Below are positions 1-13,771 of a stretch of 64,000 bases of DNA, piece by piece; the stretch's first letter is position 1; each line of letters begins with the position of its first letter. A program made the translations under genes and the position numbers. The notes beneath the pieces are model-generated. The model had not been told where the DNA came from. It saw only the letters and a program-made list of their open reading frames with translations, and did not search any database. The stretch lies in contig JASANG010002347.1 in assembly GCA_030248215.1 (NCBI GenBank), positions 1-64,000 on the forward strand, in the 5' to 3' direction. This DNA comes from Enoplolaimus lenunculus (taxonomy: Eukaryota > Nematoda > Enoplea > Enoplida > Thoracostomopsidae).

Positions 1-483
1 TAAGCGCCCACATTTTAAGCTGTACGCACTCTGAGCTAAAAACCGTTGTACTTTAGCCTTCCCAACTTATTACATTAATTTACGTATATGTGTAAAGTAC
101 CAGGGTGCAATTGGAGATAAAACCATAATTTGGGGACGAAACCAACGGTTGGATAAAATTATAAATGGTGTTAACTTTCAATTTTAAAATTTTGCCGAAA
201 CCAAAACCGGATTCTTAGGTGGATAACGGAGCTGTAGTTGTTGCGATATCAAGTTTTGCTAAATATGAGTACGTATAGTATTGTTCGCAATTTGCAAACA
301 AACTCACAAAATGACGGAGCTTATACGAAACATTCCGATTTCAAAATTGCTTAAATCTCTGGCATAAATTATACAAGAGCCGGAGGTCAATTTTGAGCCG
401 GAATGGGAGGTCGATTTTTAGCAGAGCCGTAGACAACTCTCCGGTTGTAACCTAAAACCTAGTAAAGATCATTTTTGTTTCAG

Positions 484-3400
484 TCGTCTTGGAACTAGAT
501 TGTGCGAATGTGCTGTGTATAATAAACCCAACCACGGTAAGTCAATGTACATTTGTCAGGCAGTTTCGCTTTATCTGGTTCCGACATTGATTTGAAAGTA
601 GTTTCCGGTCGAACCTTGACTTGTATTGAGAAGATGCGCAAAAATCGCGACATTCTAATCCAGCCGGAAAGAAAGTTTTTAGGAAATAAAAATTTCAGAA
701 AATATATTGGCAAAGTTGGGCTCGCTTGAAAGCGAAGAGCTTAAGGAATTCGATTTCGAGAATGTGGAATATGATTTTGCAATTAGATAAAAAGTTTTAG
801 GCTAAAAAATGGAATTTTGATCACCCCCAAAATTTCTGATTTTTACAAATTTTACAACTGTACACGCTTACATTAACCTAAGCTTTCCAACTAAAGCCCA
901 ACAAAAGATTCTTTTATTCATCTGTCGCTGGTTTATGTTAAAATGTTGGTAAGAAATACTTAGCGGTTTGTGAAAATCTTTTTCTTACGATAACAGCTGG
1001 ACTTAGAGGATAACTTTTGATCATCCCCAAGAATTGTTGCATTTTTAGTCAAAAAGTTCCTGGAAAGGATCAGAATGCCGCGTTTACCTCTACTCTCCTC
1101 TATATATACACTTTGTTCAATGTTTTTGGCAATTATTGATCTCCGGTAGAATACCGAAAGTTCTCAAATCAGTCCATATATTCTGTTTAGTTATAAGGGT
1201 TGAAGCAGTATATACGTTATTTGTAGCAAATTCGTGTGTTGCTGCGCCTTTCCAGCTTACAATCATGCGAAAACTTGAACTGCTTTGTTATGTGTGGTAT
1301 TTTTGTTTTAGAGACTAACGTTGAAATCGATCAGTCGCTTCGTGAAAAAGATATCTTTATAATTCAAACTGGAACAAAGTGAGATTGAGCAGTTTCTGCT
1401 GAGGCTGTGCTGTTTAGTTGTCGTGATATACTACGACAGTTATAAAATGTAACATATTCACATGCATTATACGGACAATATTGGTCTCTATTAACCGTCT
1501 AATTTCTAGTCTCGCCACATTCGAGTATGTTTTAAATATAATTATTTGGCATTTGCATGCAATCTAGCTAATTGTTTGATTTTTTAGGGATGTCAACCAA
1601 AATATTATGGAGTTGTTAATCATGATTTACGCTTGCAAAACGTCGTGCGCACGTCATATAACAGTTGTATTTCCGTATTTGCCGTACAGCAAACAGTGTC
1701 GAATGCGCAAACGTAGTTCAATCGTTGCGAAGCTGCTGGCAAATATGATTTACAAAGCGGGTACTGAATATTTCAGTGGCGTAGCCAGGTGGGATTCAAT
1801 ACAGAAATAAAACAAAACAATGCAGGCAGACCAGGAAGTTTTTTCACGTGCCTCGCATGCGAACGTTCAACACTGCACCCCTTCCATAGAAAATATATTA
1901 TTAGATGTAAGGTATGTTTCTGACTGCTTTTTTAAATTCGTGCTGCAATATGTGTCTAAACGAATTCAGTTAATGTCGCAGCACTGTGACATAAATGGTA
2001 TTTATGTGTATGAGCTTGCGATATTGAAAGCTTGGCTTATAGTAAGTAATTGAATTTATTATTTAATCGTTTAAGGTGCGAATAAGCTGATCACAATGGA
2101 TCTCTATCGTAAGGAAATACAAGGATTTTTTGATATACCAGTTGATAATTTGCGAGCATCGACATTTTTACTTCAGTACGTGCAGCGCCAGGTTCGTTGG
2201 TTCCTTGATTTGGCGTATTTCTTGTTATTCATAATACGTAACCAGCTCAGTAAGCTAGTGTGGTAAAATGATTTAGGAGGGCATGCAAGGATTTCGAATG
2301 ACTTACAAGACAGGTTGAAACTTTTCTAGGACGGTCAAAAATTTGTTTGATGGCTCAGCCCCTCTTTGGCTAATGCAGTAACACCTCCGAAAGGGTTCCC
2401 TTTACTCTTGTTAAAAATAACATATTGTATTATTTCCTTTCTACGCCAATGTTCTGGTTGAGCTTTTGCGGTTGTTGGGTATTGTAGTTAGTCGTTTTAG
2501 CAGACTAAACGTGTTTCAGATTGTAAAAGTAAAATTTTTTTAGCTATATGGTACGTATATTGTCAATTGAGTCTAAGCGTTTGTGGTTTATATGTTTAGA
2601 TACCGGATTACCGAAATGCTGTGATTGTTGCAAAGAATCCTGGCGTTATGAACAAGGCAACGTCGTTTGCGGAAAGGTTACGTTTAGGTATGTGGTATGC
2701 TGAAGTCTTTGTCACTCAATATAAAGTTTATTCATAGTGATGAAAGCAGTAGCTTTTTGCTTATCTTTTAATCAATGGCGATTCTTAAGGCGATCTTATA
2801 TAATGCGAATTCATCCGGAATATTGTATAAATTCGTAGATTTAGACCAGGTTAGTGCTTCAATTCAAGCAATAATTGACAGCGTGTTAACAGTATTGAAG
2901 ATAAAAACATTAATCATATGCCCGTTTGATAGCCCCATTTTTAAGTCGGCTTAGTGCTAAATATCAAGTTTTTTAGCTAAAGCGGCGCTCCAGTGTCCAC
3001 TTCCGGTTAAAGCTGCATTTTTGTCCGCAGTCTTGTGTGTTTGTTTATCTTATTTTATGAATCCGATTTCACTTTGATAAGCAGATAAGAAATTGCAGCG
3101 ATTTAGATATTAAATATGTTAAGATTGCAAAGTATGTTTTAGCAATAGTGGATGATCGCTTTTTTGCACAAGGGTACACAATTGGGTGCATTCTTTGTAC
3201 AAATAAATGTACTCAGCGCACGTTGCATTTTTGGTCTACCCCCAGTTTGAAATTTGCGCAAACAGAGAAAATACATAAGATGCAAATTGAAAAAAGTTAC
3301 CAATTTATGTTTTTGAAACTATGTGCTTAATATTCTTCATAAACTTCAGGCGTATTACATTGTAGGGCAAAAAGATCGAGTGCTGGTATATTTTTACCAA

Positions 3401-5299
3401 ACGAAATTAGGCAGTTGCGCGCACTTACACAAGAGTGTGGTCTCTTGGTTTTAGTGATGTTTATGGCCCGCTATTTACTTATCTAATGATTTGTCGATTG
3501 TTTTAGACATTGCTGTCATTCATGGTGAACAACAAAAAGAATCTGATCCAGACATGTTAGATGGCCGTTATTCGCCGCCGCCTTTGCGCAGAAATGAGGC
3601 GGCGTCAACATCCTCCGTTACCGCAAAACCGGCGTCTGGAATGGATTTTATGCCAGGTGCTGATAAATTATTGACTCTTGAGATCAGTTTACCGCCGGAT
3701 ATCCGAGTTCGTTATATATGGCGTAGACCTATCGGACATGTTAGTTCAGTAAAATATACTTTAGCGTGACTAAGATACAGGCAACGGTGCAGAAACGTAA
3801 CAAATTTCACTATCCGGTTTTTGTATCTTCTCAATTAATTTCCGGTTGTACCCTGCATTGAATGATGATGATGCCCATTTCTTTCGGGCTCGAACTTGAC
3901 AAGCTGATATGACTAGGAATTGATTAGAGGTTGCTGACAGCACTGGGTCGTCGTTTAATACAGCTAATATCGGTTGCATCCAAAATGACGCAGCCTTTTG
4001 ATTTGTGTAGAATTACATGCAGCCACGACAAATAGCACTATCGAAACGAAAAATGCGCTTTACGCTCGCAACTCAATTTATTATGTAAATTCCCAGACAT
4101 GAACATGCATCTAAGGTGTCTATCTGTTTGCATACGTTGTTTTAGTTCTTGTTGCAAAAGAAAAACCGCCTTTAACAATTGTTGGTGATGTTGGTGGCAG
4201 AATTGCTATTATGGTGGTATGTTTCTTGATATATGTCTTTGTGCTACCGGTTGTGTACGTACTAATGTTTATAAACAGCTTGTTGTTTTGGAAAGATCGG
4301 TGTATTCGAAACTGTCTTTCATCTTGTCCAAAACGTTTGCGTTAGTATATACATGGTTTCTTTTATTTAAATTTAAGATTGTGCCTGGCGCACTTACCGG
4401 TTTCTTAAAACAGTCCTGGTCAGATAAGCGTTACATCTGAAAAATGCAAGCCTAAAATATTGGGCTCTTGTACACTTTTTCCACTTTCACGCTAAGGCTT
4501 TGAAAAATGCGCCCATGTCTTAACTTCAAACATGAAAGGAAAGTGAACAAGAACCAAATATTGTAATGTCATTGGATTGCTGCAATCACAGGATGATATC
4601 ATTGATGATGTTGAATCGTTTGTTGCGGCGTCAATATTGCTGAAAGAACGTGGAGCGTACAAAATATTTGTGATTGCTACACACGGATTGCTGAGCGCTG
4701 ATGCTCCTCATTTACTTGAAAAGTCGCCAATTGACGAGGTAGGCGTGATTGTATAATTGGATTTATCTTAGGGTGGTACTATACTTGTCGTGCGGTGCCT
4801 TCCGGCGTAGCGAGTGAAAGATTTATTTATAAGTGGGTTTGTGATTATGCGGTATTGTACGTCAGCGCAGGTGAATTTGGCAACACTTAATTTGTAAATA
4901 AGAATTTTCTGTCTTGTCTGGCATCGCTTTACAAGTGTCGTGACGACCTAACTGTGCTGTTCACAAATGGTGTAAAAAAAGTCTTTGGAAACAAAGGGTA
5001 ATGATCTTGTAAAACAGCCATAAACCTTTTAATTATTATTGAGATCAAATTTGGTGTAGGCACCTTGATTATTATTGTTATTATCATTATTATTATTATT
5101 ATTATTTAAATTGAGACTGGCTATTTCGGGATATTTCTAGATTGTTGTCACCAATACAGTTCCGCACGATTTGCAAAAAATGAGATGTCACAAGATCCGC
5201 ACCGTTAATGTTTCTTTGATGTTTGCCGAATCAATTCGAAGAACGTATAATCGAGAATCGATGTCACATTTGTTTAAAGATGTTGCTTTGAATGACTGA
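484..5299 (+). CDS. PRPSAP: PRPP synthetase-associated protein (PRPSAP1/2-like), 5'-partial
   Basis: Exons, joined by similarity and phase: 484-536, 1312-1378, 1588-1760, 2076-2191, 2600-2687, 3507-3686, 4146-4216, 4592-4738, 5141-5299 (TGA 5297-5299). All introns are GT-AG and all phases close, giving 350 visible residues. The family is a non-catalytic regulatory partner of cytosolic PRPP synthetase. Diagnostic pieces seen: [171 protein letters not shown]. The PRPP-loop acidic run DDIIDD and the extra linker before KEKPP (exon 3507-3686) fit PRPSAP rather than catalytic PRPS. The linker is rich in Ser, Pro and Ala and differs from the vertebrate one. The first roughly 25 residues (start Met, GNS motif region) were not found and probably lie left of the window. 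Family assignment is secure; exon ends are predictions. Confidence 0.93.
3148..3480 (+). repeat. Dispersed repeat, about 350 bp, in a PRPSAP intron
   Basis: It shares ACTCAGCGCACGTT, TGAAATTTGCGCAAACAGAG and CGAGTGCTGGTA with 44190-44520 (plus strand) and more loosely with 47690-48060 (minus strand). No coding potential. Probably a non-autonomous element. Confidence 0.55.
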
Positions 5300-8200
5300 T
5301 TTTTGTATATTTCTGTATCATAGGTCTCCATTGGTAAACATTTAGTAAACACGGGTTTTTAATACTATATTTAGATTTTTTGTAGTTCCATTATAGGGTC
5401 CTTTCAAGGTATTTTTGGAACCCATGTACCTTACAACTTTTGAAACAAATCTCTTGAACAGCGTCATAATTAATCAATGCGTATGTTTATTTGCGAAATT
5501 TGCTCGCGGAAGCCTGACGCATAATACATTGCTAGGCAAACAAGTGTCAAGTCATAGGTATTAATGTTCAGAAAACATCGTGAGCTGGCGAAAACCAAAC
5601 GCATGTCGTGTTTATACGTAGCCAATGTGTTAATACAGATAACGTCTAAACGGACGGGAATCCGATTTCTAGATCCATTCTTGCGCAGAAAAATTCATTA
5701 CAATTACAGGCGTTGAATTCGGATGTTGAATAACAGATCGACTGAGTATGAACCAAAAACTGTTAGCGATAAGTAACGTTTGATGCCTGCGCGAACGTAT
5801 GTTTTGTATAAATTTGTTTTTGAGATACGCCCCTGATTGGTTTAATTGCTTTCGCAAAATTGAGATACAAAATGTTTTGTGGTAAAGTACAATTTTTCCA
5901 AAACTGTTGAACAACTGCCACATTGCCTCCAGTTCGCGACCTTATTTGGGAGGCTTAAGCTTATGTTTAGGTTACGCTTACTGGACAGATCTTATAGTTA
6001 AACATGAACGGTATTCTTTGATGGAGTGTGACTGTTATTTGGTAGGTATTCTGCAAGGTGTACGCTATGATCAGGCGCAGTACAAACAAATTGCAATTGT
6101 TTTAAGTTGGCGTACATGTATCTTTGGTTAATAAGCAGTTTGCAAGCTCTAACCTATTTCAAAGGTGTGATTGCGGAATACACATTTTGATACGCATGAC
6201 ATTTTAATATATTTTATTGGGTAGCTAAATTTTTTGTGTCGTTTGAGTAAAAATTTGTCGTTCTTTGCGTTTGAGCGAATATAAATAGCAGGGTACAACC
6301 GGAGGGTTTCCTCTGGCTCCTGCGGTATATCGACCTCTGGCTCTGGTGGAATTTCTGCCGAAGGTTCTGTTATTTTCGTTAGTATTGGTGCGTTTGGCAA
6401 TAACTTTTGATACAATTTTTGAGAACAAACTGTCATGTAAACCAAATTTTTTTGACAACGCTTAGGTTAAAATTTACCAAGTTAATAACTTTGCAGGGAG
6501 AACACTGATAGTAAAACGAAGGAAAATGACAGTTTCAAGTATAAAAACGAAACAACGGTCACAAACGCGTTTTATATTTCTGTCAATCGGTAGAACGGAA
6601 ACATGCAAATATCCTGCTGTCTAAAACCGACGGATATTAATTGTCAAAAATGCACTAAATTTTTTAACTTAATGGATTAATCGCTGGAACCGTCATTCAA
6701 TTGAAGTCAACTTCATAACGTTTTTGGTGGTGAATCCGACTTTTTTGATTTTCAAAGTTGGTAGCTACATGTTTATGCTCATATATTTTGTTTCTGCTGC
6801 GAGTCGTCTTGTGCTGCAACTGGGCTACGTTGCAGGGTGCAACCGGAGGTAAAAAGTCAAAGCCGGAGGTCAAAATTTGCCGAAACAGGATGTGAGGCGA
6901 AATCACACACCAAACTAAATAAATTATATAGAGCAATGCAAAATTTTACAACAGAAATTCTACCAGAGCCACAGCGGGGTCGATTAAAAACCTTAGTTAA
7001 TGCGACCTGCTGTTGCGGGGTTCACGTTAATATAAAACTGGTGCTGTCGGGTCCAGTTTTGTCACATGTTGATTCGACGTCAACATAAATTTTTGTTACC
7101 ATTATATGATACGGACAGACAAAAGTCGAATATCATGCGATATTGCTATACGAAGCACGGGTACACAGGTGATCTCAACATGCAAGTGTTCGAGTGTCAC
7201 GTGACACAATCAGACATATTGGTGAATACCATATGACATGCCAAATTAGCAGCATATAAGATATGATATTCAGCAAAACGGATTTGGAGTATCATATGAT
7301 ATATTCCGTTAAGTAGTTTAGACGTATCATAACACATTCCGCCAAAATTTGAATATTCCCGCCAAAATTTGAATTTTCCAGCCAAAATTTGAATTTTCTA
7401 CCTAATATACAGAACGGGACAAAACGTGACACAGCAGCACCATTTATAACATGAACCCCGCATGTGACAACGAGCAACTGGACGACGTGTTGTAGCGGCT
7501 ATCATTAGTTGGTGACAGGTTTTTATATCTTTCGAGCCAGTCAATTCTGAAGCTCAAAATTCTGCACATTATTCGCATATGATGTGCTCTTTATACTCCT
7601 GTGCCAATTTTGAGATTAACAATGCAATAGTTAGCTAGTTTGAAGACCTAAAGTGGTGACAGTTGCTATACAAGGTGTAAACGGGTAGTAAAATAACGTT
7701 AACGGATAGTGATCAAAATACGCAAACTGAAAACGAATATTAAAGTTCCTAAAATGTTTTATTTTTTTGTCAGCACGATTGAGGCGTGCATATATTTATC
7801 GGTCTTTCAAAATTTTTAGCGATTTTCGTAATTTTTTATTTCATTTCGAACAGTTGCTGCAAATCGGTAACAAAAAAATTGCAAGACATATAAATCGTTT
7901 ATAATTCAACGTAAAAATGACACAACCAATTCTATAACGGTAACGGAAACGGACACCGATTTTTACCGGAAACGGATATCCGGTAACACCCAGTTGCTAT
8001 ATACATTTGAGAATATGGGTTCTTGCCTTAATTTCAAAATCACAACAATCATTTGTTTCACATTAGTGAAATCTTATTCTGACAATTGACAGACTGTAGG
8101 TTGTCAATTTGAAACAGTAAAATTAATTTTTATGCAAGTATGCTACAAAAGTTTCACTAAACTATACATAATCAAACAACGATGCAGACCGAAATTGTTT

Positions 8201-8778
8201 TTCAAAATTATCGTACAGTAACAATCATCCGATGGACCTTTGATTAGTACTTAGTGTTTGCCAGCGTAAGGTAAAATGCTACCGCAAGACGTCAAGTTTT
8301 TTTGCTAAAAACATTGTTAGATTTTTGGTAAGAAATTTGTTAAAATGTTTTAAAATTTTTAAATTTACTAATTTTTTTAATAAATTAAAAAGTTTCTGTC
8401 GATGATACAAGTAAATCGTCGATGTACAATTTTGATTTGTTTTACATTGAACGATTTTAAGTTAATCAATCTTTTATGTGGATTTTGCCACGGTTTAAGA
8501 TTTCGAGATAAAAACAGATGCCGTCGACTGTTGTATACTTTATCTGCTTTGCGAAATTTGCCAATATTTTTCGTATATATAACTTAGGCTTGTGACTATG
8601 CTCTGGGGGCTTAGTTATTAGGTTTAAACTTAAGCTGGTTGAACGAAATCCTTTAACGATCAGGGACGGCACTATTTTCTGACTGCAATAGAGTGAGTTT
8701 AAGCTTTAGTCAAATTTTTTGTTTAGGCTTTAATTGTCACCAACAAACGAGTTTCTTTTAAATGAGTTCACGCTACTC

Positions 8779-9301
8779 CACTGTAAATGAAATTCCAATA
8801 AGTTATTTAGTCAACTCACGTACTGTATTGACCCGAATAAGAGGGGGGTAATAAGAGGGGGGTCCCCATTTTGACTCCAAATCAATAGAAGTCCGTATCC
8901 CTAATAAGAGTCCGTAAGCGGATAGAGTCCCTAAACCCTAATTATAGTCCATAACTGTCAATTAGTTTTAATTTTAGCGCATAAATGACTTGGAGCGTGG
9001 GTTAAAAATGAATAACAGTCCGTAACCGAATAACAAAGGGGGTACCCTCTGGAGAGGCCAAATAAATATCAGTCCCCCCTCTTATTCGGGTCAATGCAGT
9101 AGCGAGTTAATTATCTCTGAATTACCAGTAAACCTCTCCGAGTAGTGTTGATTCTCATTCAGATTGAAATTAACTCTGCGTAAGTTGATTAAGTCAGAAC
9201 CAAGTGAACAAACTCAGATTGCTGCGTTCCGGTACTCATTAACTCAGACTCTGTGATTCAACTCATTCTGACTTAAAATCAACTCACCGCAATTTACAGT
9301 G
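8779..9301. mobile_element. CACTGTAAAT-end MITE with a second MITE inside
   Basis: The outer element has ends CACTGTAAAT and ATTTACAGTG and inner GAGTTGATT and CTCATTCTGA pieces. Nested at 8821-9102 is another element with ends TACTGTATTGACCCGAATAA and TTATTCGGGTCAATGCAGTA. Confidence 0.75.
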
Positions 9302-9601
9302 TATGTTCTAAACAACTGAACATTGGCTCTAGTTATGTTATTAAATACTTCTTAGTTTATACAATGTCCTACTACACACTTTGCTAGAATTTAATTTTAG
9401 CTAGCACACTGGTGCGTATACAAAGGCGCATGGAGTATACAACCCATTTCAAGTTTCTGAAAACACGAGCGAAATATCATTACTGCAGGCTTTGAAATTT
9501 ATCTTGGTCGCTATCGGTACAGGCGTGCGGTAAAGTGTAAGCAAAATCAAAAATATTGCCATACATGTGCACATATACCGGAATATGAAGTTGTTGATAT
9601 C

Positions 9602-9673
9602 GACCACATGGTGTAGTGGTAGCATGCTTGACGCGAATGCAAAGAGATCCTAAATTCGGTTCCCGGCGTGGAC
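9602..9673 (+). tRNA. tRNA-like sequence (probable pseudogene or SINE head)
   Basis: It has an A-box-like TGGTGTAGTGGTAGCATG and a B-box-like TTCGGTTCCCGG, with CCAC and GTGG at the two ends able to pair. The anticodon arm is not clear and the T-arm differs from the consensus, so a working tRNA is unlikely. Confidence 0.4.
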
Positions 9674-9864
9674 GTTTACTTTAGGTAAAACTCCGAATAT
9701 GGGTCAGACCATGTAGTTCCAACAGTCGCTACTCTTTCGGGAAAACAATTTGAGGTATACTTTATACTCTGCCAGAATGAACTTACGGCTAAACCCATTC
9801 CTTATATTAATTAACGGTTTTAGCTTACAATAGCTTCTAATTCTATAATATGAACCATTAAACA

Positions 9865-12844
9865 ATGCAACTAATCTGGTCAGCGTTGACGTCCCTTCGT
9901 TACGTCGGTTTAGTAGCGATACTGGCTTGCGATTACTGTATCGGTGAAACAAACTCATCTTGTGATAATGTCAATTCCTTATTTCCTCGGCTAAAAAATT
10001 CATCTCAAATCCAACGCTCAGAGTTCAACTTTGTCCCGTTTTCGTTGTGGGTTTTAGATCAAACCGGAGCCGTAACGTCTACGTATGAAGCTGGCAAAAT
10101 ATACACAGGTACAAAAATATGAGCTTGGTTTTTTATGAATTTTTGGCCAAATACTTTTCAAGGAGTCCCACATTCTCAGGTCTGCAACAGAATAGGTTTA
10201 TACTTTAAGCTAAGTTTTGCTTACTGTAGTTACCCGAATAAGAGGGCTTAAGCGGATAGAGTGTCTGAACCCTAATTAGAGTCCATAAATGTCAATTATC
10301 CCTACTTGTAGCGCATAAATTAAATATCAGTAATAAGGGTAGCAGAGGGCGGGTTAACAATAAATAATAGTCCGTAACCCAATAACAGGGGGGTAGCATC
10401 TGGAGAAGTCAAATAATTATCAGTCACCTCTCTTATTCGAGTCACTACAGTAAATTAAGTATACGTTGCATTTGAGTTTAAGTTCATGTAAAGATCAGCG
10501 GCGGAACGTTTTTCAGTGGGACTGCAATAGAGTAAGCTTAAGCTTCAGACTAATTTTTTGCATGGCTTAGGCGTAATCGTAAAGATCGTTCTTACCGTTA
10601 GCTTACGCTTAGGCTCAGTAGCTTATACTACTGTTATAGCCCTGTTCTTTTGGTACATTGGGCCTAATTTCGTATTATTTTTCTTAATCAATTTGTTTAT
10701 TTTCGTCTTTTTGTGAACAATTCCTAGTAACAAACGTATCTATTGCAGTTGCAACTTCTGTATCACATAAAAAATGCACGGAAATTACGCTCCAAATAGC
10801 TTCACTGGCCCATGTTAACTATGTGAAAATCCGCCTAAGCCCAAGACTATGCCTATAATTCTAAACGTAAGCCTTGGGCTGAACGTAAGACTAAACATAA
10901 GCCTAAGCCTAATGGCAGCAATAATTTAGTTTACCAATTAGGTATACAGTGCCATGTAGAAATCCACATGATTTTTCGTCCGGCGATGGGTGGCGTCGGA
11001 CAACTCCGGACGGCTTGGAAATAGTCAAAAAAGCACCAATTTTAAAGCCGCCAAGTCTCTATAAGTCCGCCGGATCTCGGTCTCACAGCGCTCAGGCCCT
11101 TATAATTCGACCGCTTCGCCCGCTTGCTCTGGAATGTCATATTTTTTTCTTCACAGTCAGAATCAGTGGCCGTGTCAGTTTTCGTCAATTTCAACTTCAA
11201 GCGCGTTTACATTCACCCGCATCTTCGTCTGATATTAATTCAAGTTCAATTGTGGGTCGCTTTATACAAGATTCAAGCTGGATCAGGCTTGGAATTCAAT
11301 TTCAATCGTGTACGAAACCGCTTGAAAATTCGACTGTTATCAATTTTGATCAACGGCATAAATATTTCCTGAGCGTCAAATGGACTTCTCGTTCAGTTCA
11401 ACGACCAGTTCAGTTTGTGTAAATTTAGTTTTTTTTAAGTTTGGAATCATTTTTAGTGTTTGAGTCTCGTGGCTCTGGAAATTGCAGGTTGACTGTACTT
11501 TTTGAACACCTTTGTGCACACGTCGGCTAAAATGATATTTCTTGAATCGAATTTGATTCTGGCGGAGTCCTATGTATTTGCAAAATGAAAAAGAACGAGG
11601 CAACGTAGTTGCAATATTAGCAACTGGGTGCGAATATATTTCATGTAAAATTACTGGAACGCAACTTAATATGTTGTAGAACTAATACATGAAGAAAACC
11701 TATACTATATTCTTAGAACAATACATATTAACAAAGTATATTTATACAATTTAATTTGCATACGTTTATACAATTCTAACTCGAACGTTGCCTAAAATAC
11801 GTATGTGGGGCATTCCAGCTTAAAAAATATATATTTCTAATTTTACAGGGCAACGATTTTGAAAGATAACGATACGTATTGGTATGAATGGAAATCTCCT
11901 GATGGTTTGTTGCTGCCCCAAATCCCAAAAGCACAGGTATTAAATCGAATTGGTTAGAAATAATCAAAATATTAGTTTAAAAATTACCGATACTCGCTCG
12001 AAGGTCCGTATTCTCAAATGTGTATGCTTAGCACCTATCACTAGTTTATAGTGGTTATGTGAATTTAATTAATTTTCGTGACATTGTTTCAAAATTTAAC
12101 ACATACTTTGGCTGCATTTTAAAATACCCTGGTACTGTACAAAATTTCAGATCCGCAATTTCTGCCGTTTTCAGGTTTTAGACCCAATCTTAGGAACTTA
12201 TCTCCGTACAGTTACAACCTCATTGACGCTTGAGCTTTAGGCTGAAGCTCAGGCTTTAGGTTTAGAAAAAGGCTTATCCATGTCTTAGCCTAACCATTTG
12301 TCTGACCCTATGCTTGGCGTAAATATGGGCACAACTGTATAAGAGCCAATACGAACTGTTGTTTCAGGAATTGAAAGATTACAGCTCAGAATATGCCATC
12401 ATTAAGGACGCAATGATAAAATTAGCGCAAATGCCCGCTAGCGCCACGCCGTCTACGGTCGTAAAATCTGTCACCAGGCCTGCGGAATCCGAGTTGCTAT
12501 TTAAATCTTCTCAACACTCAGCCAAATTTAGTAACGTTAACAAATATCAACCGAACGATACAAGCATCCTTAACGCGAGTGAAACACTATATAACATAAC
12601 AACAACGCAGTTGTTGACGACTGCAATAAATGCAGTAATGAACAATTTATTTCACTGGAATACGGACGAAAATGTTTCTTCAACTGAACAAAATCAATCC
12701 AGTAGTGAAGTTGTTTTTACTACAATCGAACCTAACGGATCGGGTGAATTCCTGTATCAGAAACGGCAAGAACAACGAGATATTGCTAAAAATGTACGTT
12801 TAATGATTAGTTCATATATAATAATAAATCACAACAAGGCATGA
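9865..12844 (+). CDS. Secreted Reeler-domain protein
   Basis: Exons: 9865-10108, 11157-11418, 11849-11936, 12368-12844; phases 1, 2 and 0 agree and the reading closes at 356 residues. The start ATG is followed by a hydrophobic stretch (about residues 12-26, RYVGLVAILACDYC) that fits a signal peptide. Residues about 33-185 match the Reeler fold: STYEAGKIYTVRISG, then FRQFQLQARLHSP, a Cys in FQSCTKPL, FLSVKWTS, PVQFVATILKDNDTYWYEWK. These correspond to the family's Y-x-G-x-x-Y-x-V, F-x-x-F-x-L-Q-A-R, W and V-x-F-x-A-T positions. The tail (from about residue 199) is Ser/Thr/Asn-rich with many N-glycosylation sequons (NDTS, NASE, NITT, NVSS), so it is probably extracellular. Single-Reeler secreted proteins are known in arthropod immunity; no function is inferred here. 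A strong donor (GTACGT at about 12795) and an acceptor at about 13771 allow an alternative last exon 13772-13795 adding QKLATAT and a stop. Confidence 0.82.
10222..10452. mobile_element. ACCCGAATAAGAGG-end MITE
   Basis: Ends TACTGTAGTTACCCGAATAA and TTATTCGAGTCACTACAGTA are inverted repeats. The inner text (GTCCATAA, GGATAGAGT) matches the copies at 8821, 31132 and 42012. It lies in the first Reeler intron. Confidence 0.7.
10487..10669. mobile_element. TTAGGC-bearing MITE, decayed
   Basis: GTAAAGATCAGCGGCGGAAC at the left, AGCCCTGTTCTTTTGGTACA and TTGGGCC at the right, with broken TTAGGC units between. It lies in the first Reeler intron. Confidence 0.6.
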
Positions 12845-12965
12845 GAGCCCTACTTGAGCTCGAGCGTGAAGCTCCTATTACTGAATGCTAATGGTAAACG
12901 CCTCACAGCCTACTCGTTGGAGTTTGATAAAATATAAAATATTCATGTGATAAAGGGTTAATATT
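12845..12965 (+). mobile_element. tRNA-derived SINE, partial
   Basis: A head with GAGCTCGAGCGTGAAGCTCC and the A-box region is followed by the family tail ATATTCATGTGATAAAGGG. It matches the copies at 20662 and 39236. It begins one base after the Reeler stop codon. Confidence 0.6.
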
Positions 12966-13771
12966 TTTCTGGAAAAGTGTCTTTCAGTTTTTGAAAAAAA
13001 TTGCAAAGGTATATTAACCCGAATACACGTTGTAGTTTTAATTTCAATACAAAATCTTAGTTTGAGAATCGAGTCTGTTTGAGAAAATATGTTAAACGCA
13101 TACGTATGCCTGAGTAACCAAGAGTTACAATTGCGGTTGTATAAAAACACCTCGCAAGACAAACCAGTGACACGCCAGACGTATTTTTTGCACCAAACCA
13201 TCCCAAATATCAATTTTGGGGCCCCTAACCCTGGGTGCAAAATTAATTCCTTAGACGGGCACTAAACATCGACCCCTGAATCTACGACCCTAAAAACGTT
13301 TCAGTATAGTAGAATATTAATAAAATTCTGGACATAAAAAATATACCTTGAGACTCAAGTTTATTTTTCAGTTTTGCAATAAATTTTTCGTTTATTTTAG
13401 TGATTTTTTTCACAAGAAAATATGAGGTCGCTAGAAATATATTTACAGAATCTGTTTCAATTAAAGGCTAATTTCCAAATCATACACGTATGCACAGCGC
13501 GTTTGCGTTATGCAATAATTTTTATTCAGTACTGCGGACAGTTTTGTGTAATATATTGCTTAATTAGCAAAATATTACAACGCGGTTATGCATTTGAAAA
13601 ATTGCAGTTACATAACTCAAAATCACGTTTTATTTTGAACTATTTTGCTCATTGTTTGCGCAAGAAACTTTCACTTTGATCATACAGATTATCGGAAAAA
13701 AATTAAATTTATTCACCTTAATTTTTAATTTTTCGCAAAATAACCCTATTCACATTGGCATATTTTTACAG

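Larger units (their letters stand above)
5300..9864. other. Intergenic region without recognised gene
   Basis: Holds CCGG-rich repeat pieces (6290-6880), a palindromic stretch with GCCAAAATTTGAATTTTCC triplicated at about 7340-7400, a GTAACGG-type repeat at 7675-7990, part of a CTCAAATG MITE near 7500, the nested MITE at 8779 and the tRNA-like sequence at 9602. No open frame here has family similarity that I can see. Confidence 0.6.

Noticed and set aside
10949-11156. Upstream part of the 157-codon frame over the second Reeler exon
   Set aside because: The acceptor at 11156 gives the right phase and Reeler match; the upstream part is intron.
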